In this document: positions 15,288 through 15,307 of the stretch, in pieces
Layout: every line of letters starts with the position of its first letter
Numbering within the stretch: position 1 is the first letter of the stretch
DNA from: Candidatus Atribacter hydrocarboniphilus
GTDB lineage: Bacteria > Atribacterota > Atribacteria > Atribacterales > Atribacteraceae
Length of the DNA: 15,307 bases
Direction: 5' to 3'
Assembly: GCA_003542295.1 (NCBI GenBank)
Contig: DPKX01000255.1
Location: 1 to 15,307, forward strand
Notes under the pieces: model-generated
Database searches by the model: none
The model's input: the letters and a program-made list of their open reading frames with translations, nothing else
What the model was told of the DNA's origin: nothing
Position numbers and translations under genes: made by a program

Positions 15288-15307
15288 TGAGAATCGGGGC
15301 CGGTCAG
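15287..15307 (+). CDS. Possible start of the next operon gene (truncated by window edge)
   Basis: An ATG shares one base with the infB stop (TAATG) and opens seven codons (MRIGAGQ) before the window ends. infB is often followed by rbfA, but these seven residues do not identify it, and the upstream GAGAAG is only a weak ribosome binding site. The call rests on position alone. Confidence 0.25.

Overview
The window is about 15.3 kb of AT-rich bacterial chromosome (roughly 40% G+C by eye), densely packed with translation and transcription housekeeping genes. Twelve recognisable genes read on the + strand and one, a bifunctional penicillin-binding protein, reads on the - strand. There are no mobile elements, CRISPR arrays, rRNA genes or convincing tRNA genes. 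The gene order (infC-rpmI-rplT, then pheS-pheT-cvpA-mutS2, then nusA-ylxR-infB) is of the type found in Firmicutes-like and deep-branching bacterial phyla. A diderm or anaerobic uncultured lineage such as Atribacterota is my best guess, but this is low-confidence inference and the sequence alone cannot settle it.

Layout: (1) 1-209 is a leader with a candidate promoter and weak hairpins. 210-1341 holds infC, rpmI and rplT (IF3, L35, L20), closed by a very strong bidirectional terminator at 1362-1412. (2) 1464-7784 is pheS, pheT, cvpA and mutS2, tightly spaced or overlapping. pheT carries an in-frame TAG at codon 572, with uninterrupted PheT homology on both sides. (3) 7799-9763 (-) is a class A PBP that converges on mutS2 with a 14-bp gap. 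(4) 9764-9902 is a small control region with two face-to-face extended -10 promoters, one for the PBP and one for queT-tyrS. (5) 9903-11599 is a queuosine-precursor transporter translationally overlapping tyrosyl-tRNA synthetase. (6) 11600-12017 is a non-coding region with two good promoter candidates, several hairpins and a perfect 21-bp terminator-like stem. (7) 12018-15287 is nusA-ylxR-infB with overlapping junctions; the next gene may begin at the right edge.

How the genes work together: infC/rplT/rpmI and infB supply initiation factors and ribosomal proteins, and pheST and tyrS charge tRNAs. queT would supply the precursor for queuosine in tRNAs that include tRNA-Tyr. nusA and ylxR act in transcription and RNA processing, and mutS2 acts in DNA or ribosome quality control. 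The points most worth a second look are the amber codon inside pheT, apparent AUC start codons for both infC and cvpA (each with a perfect AGGAGG), and the structured, promoter-equipped intergenic region ahead of nusA.
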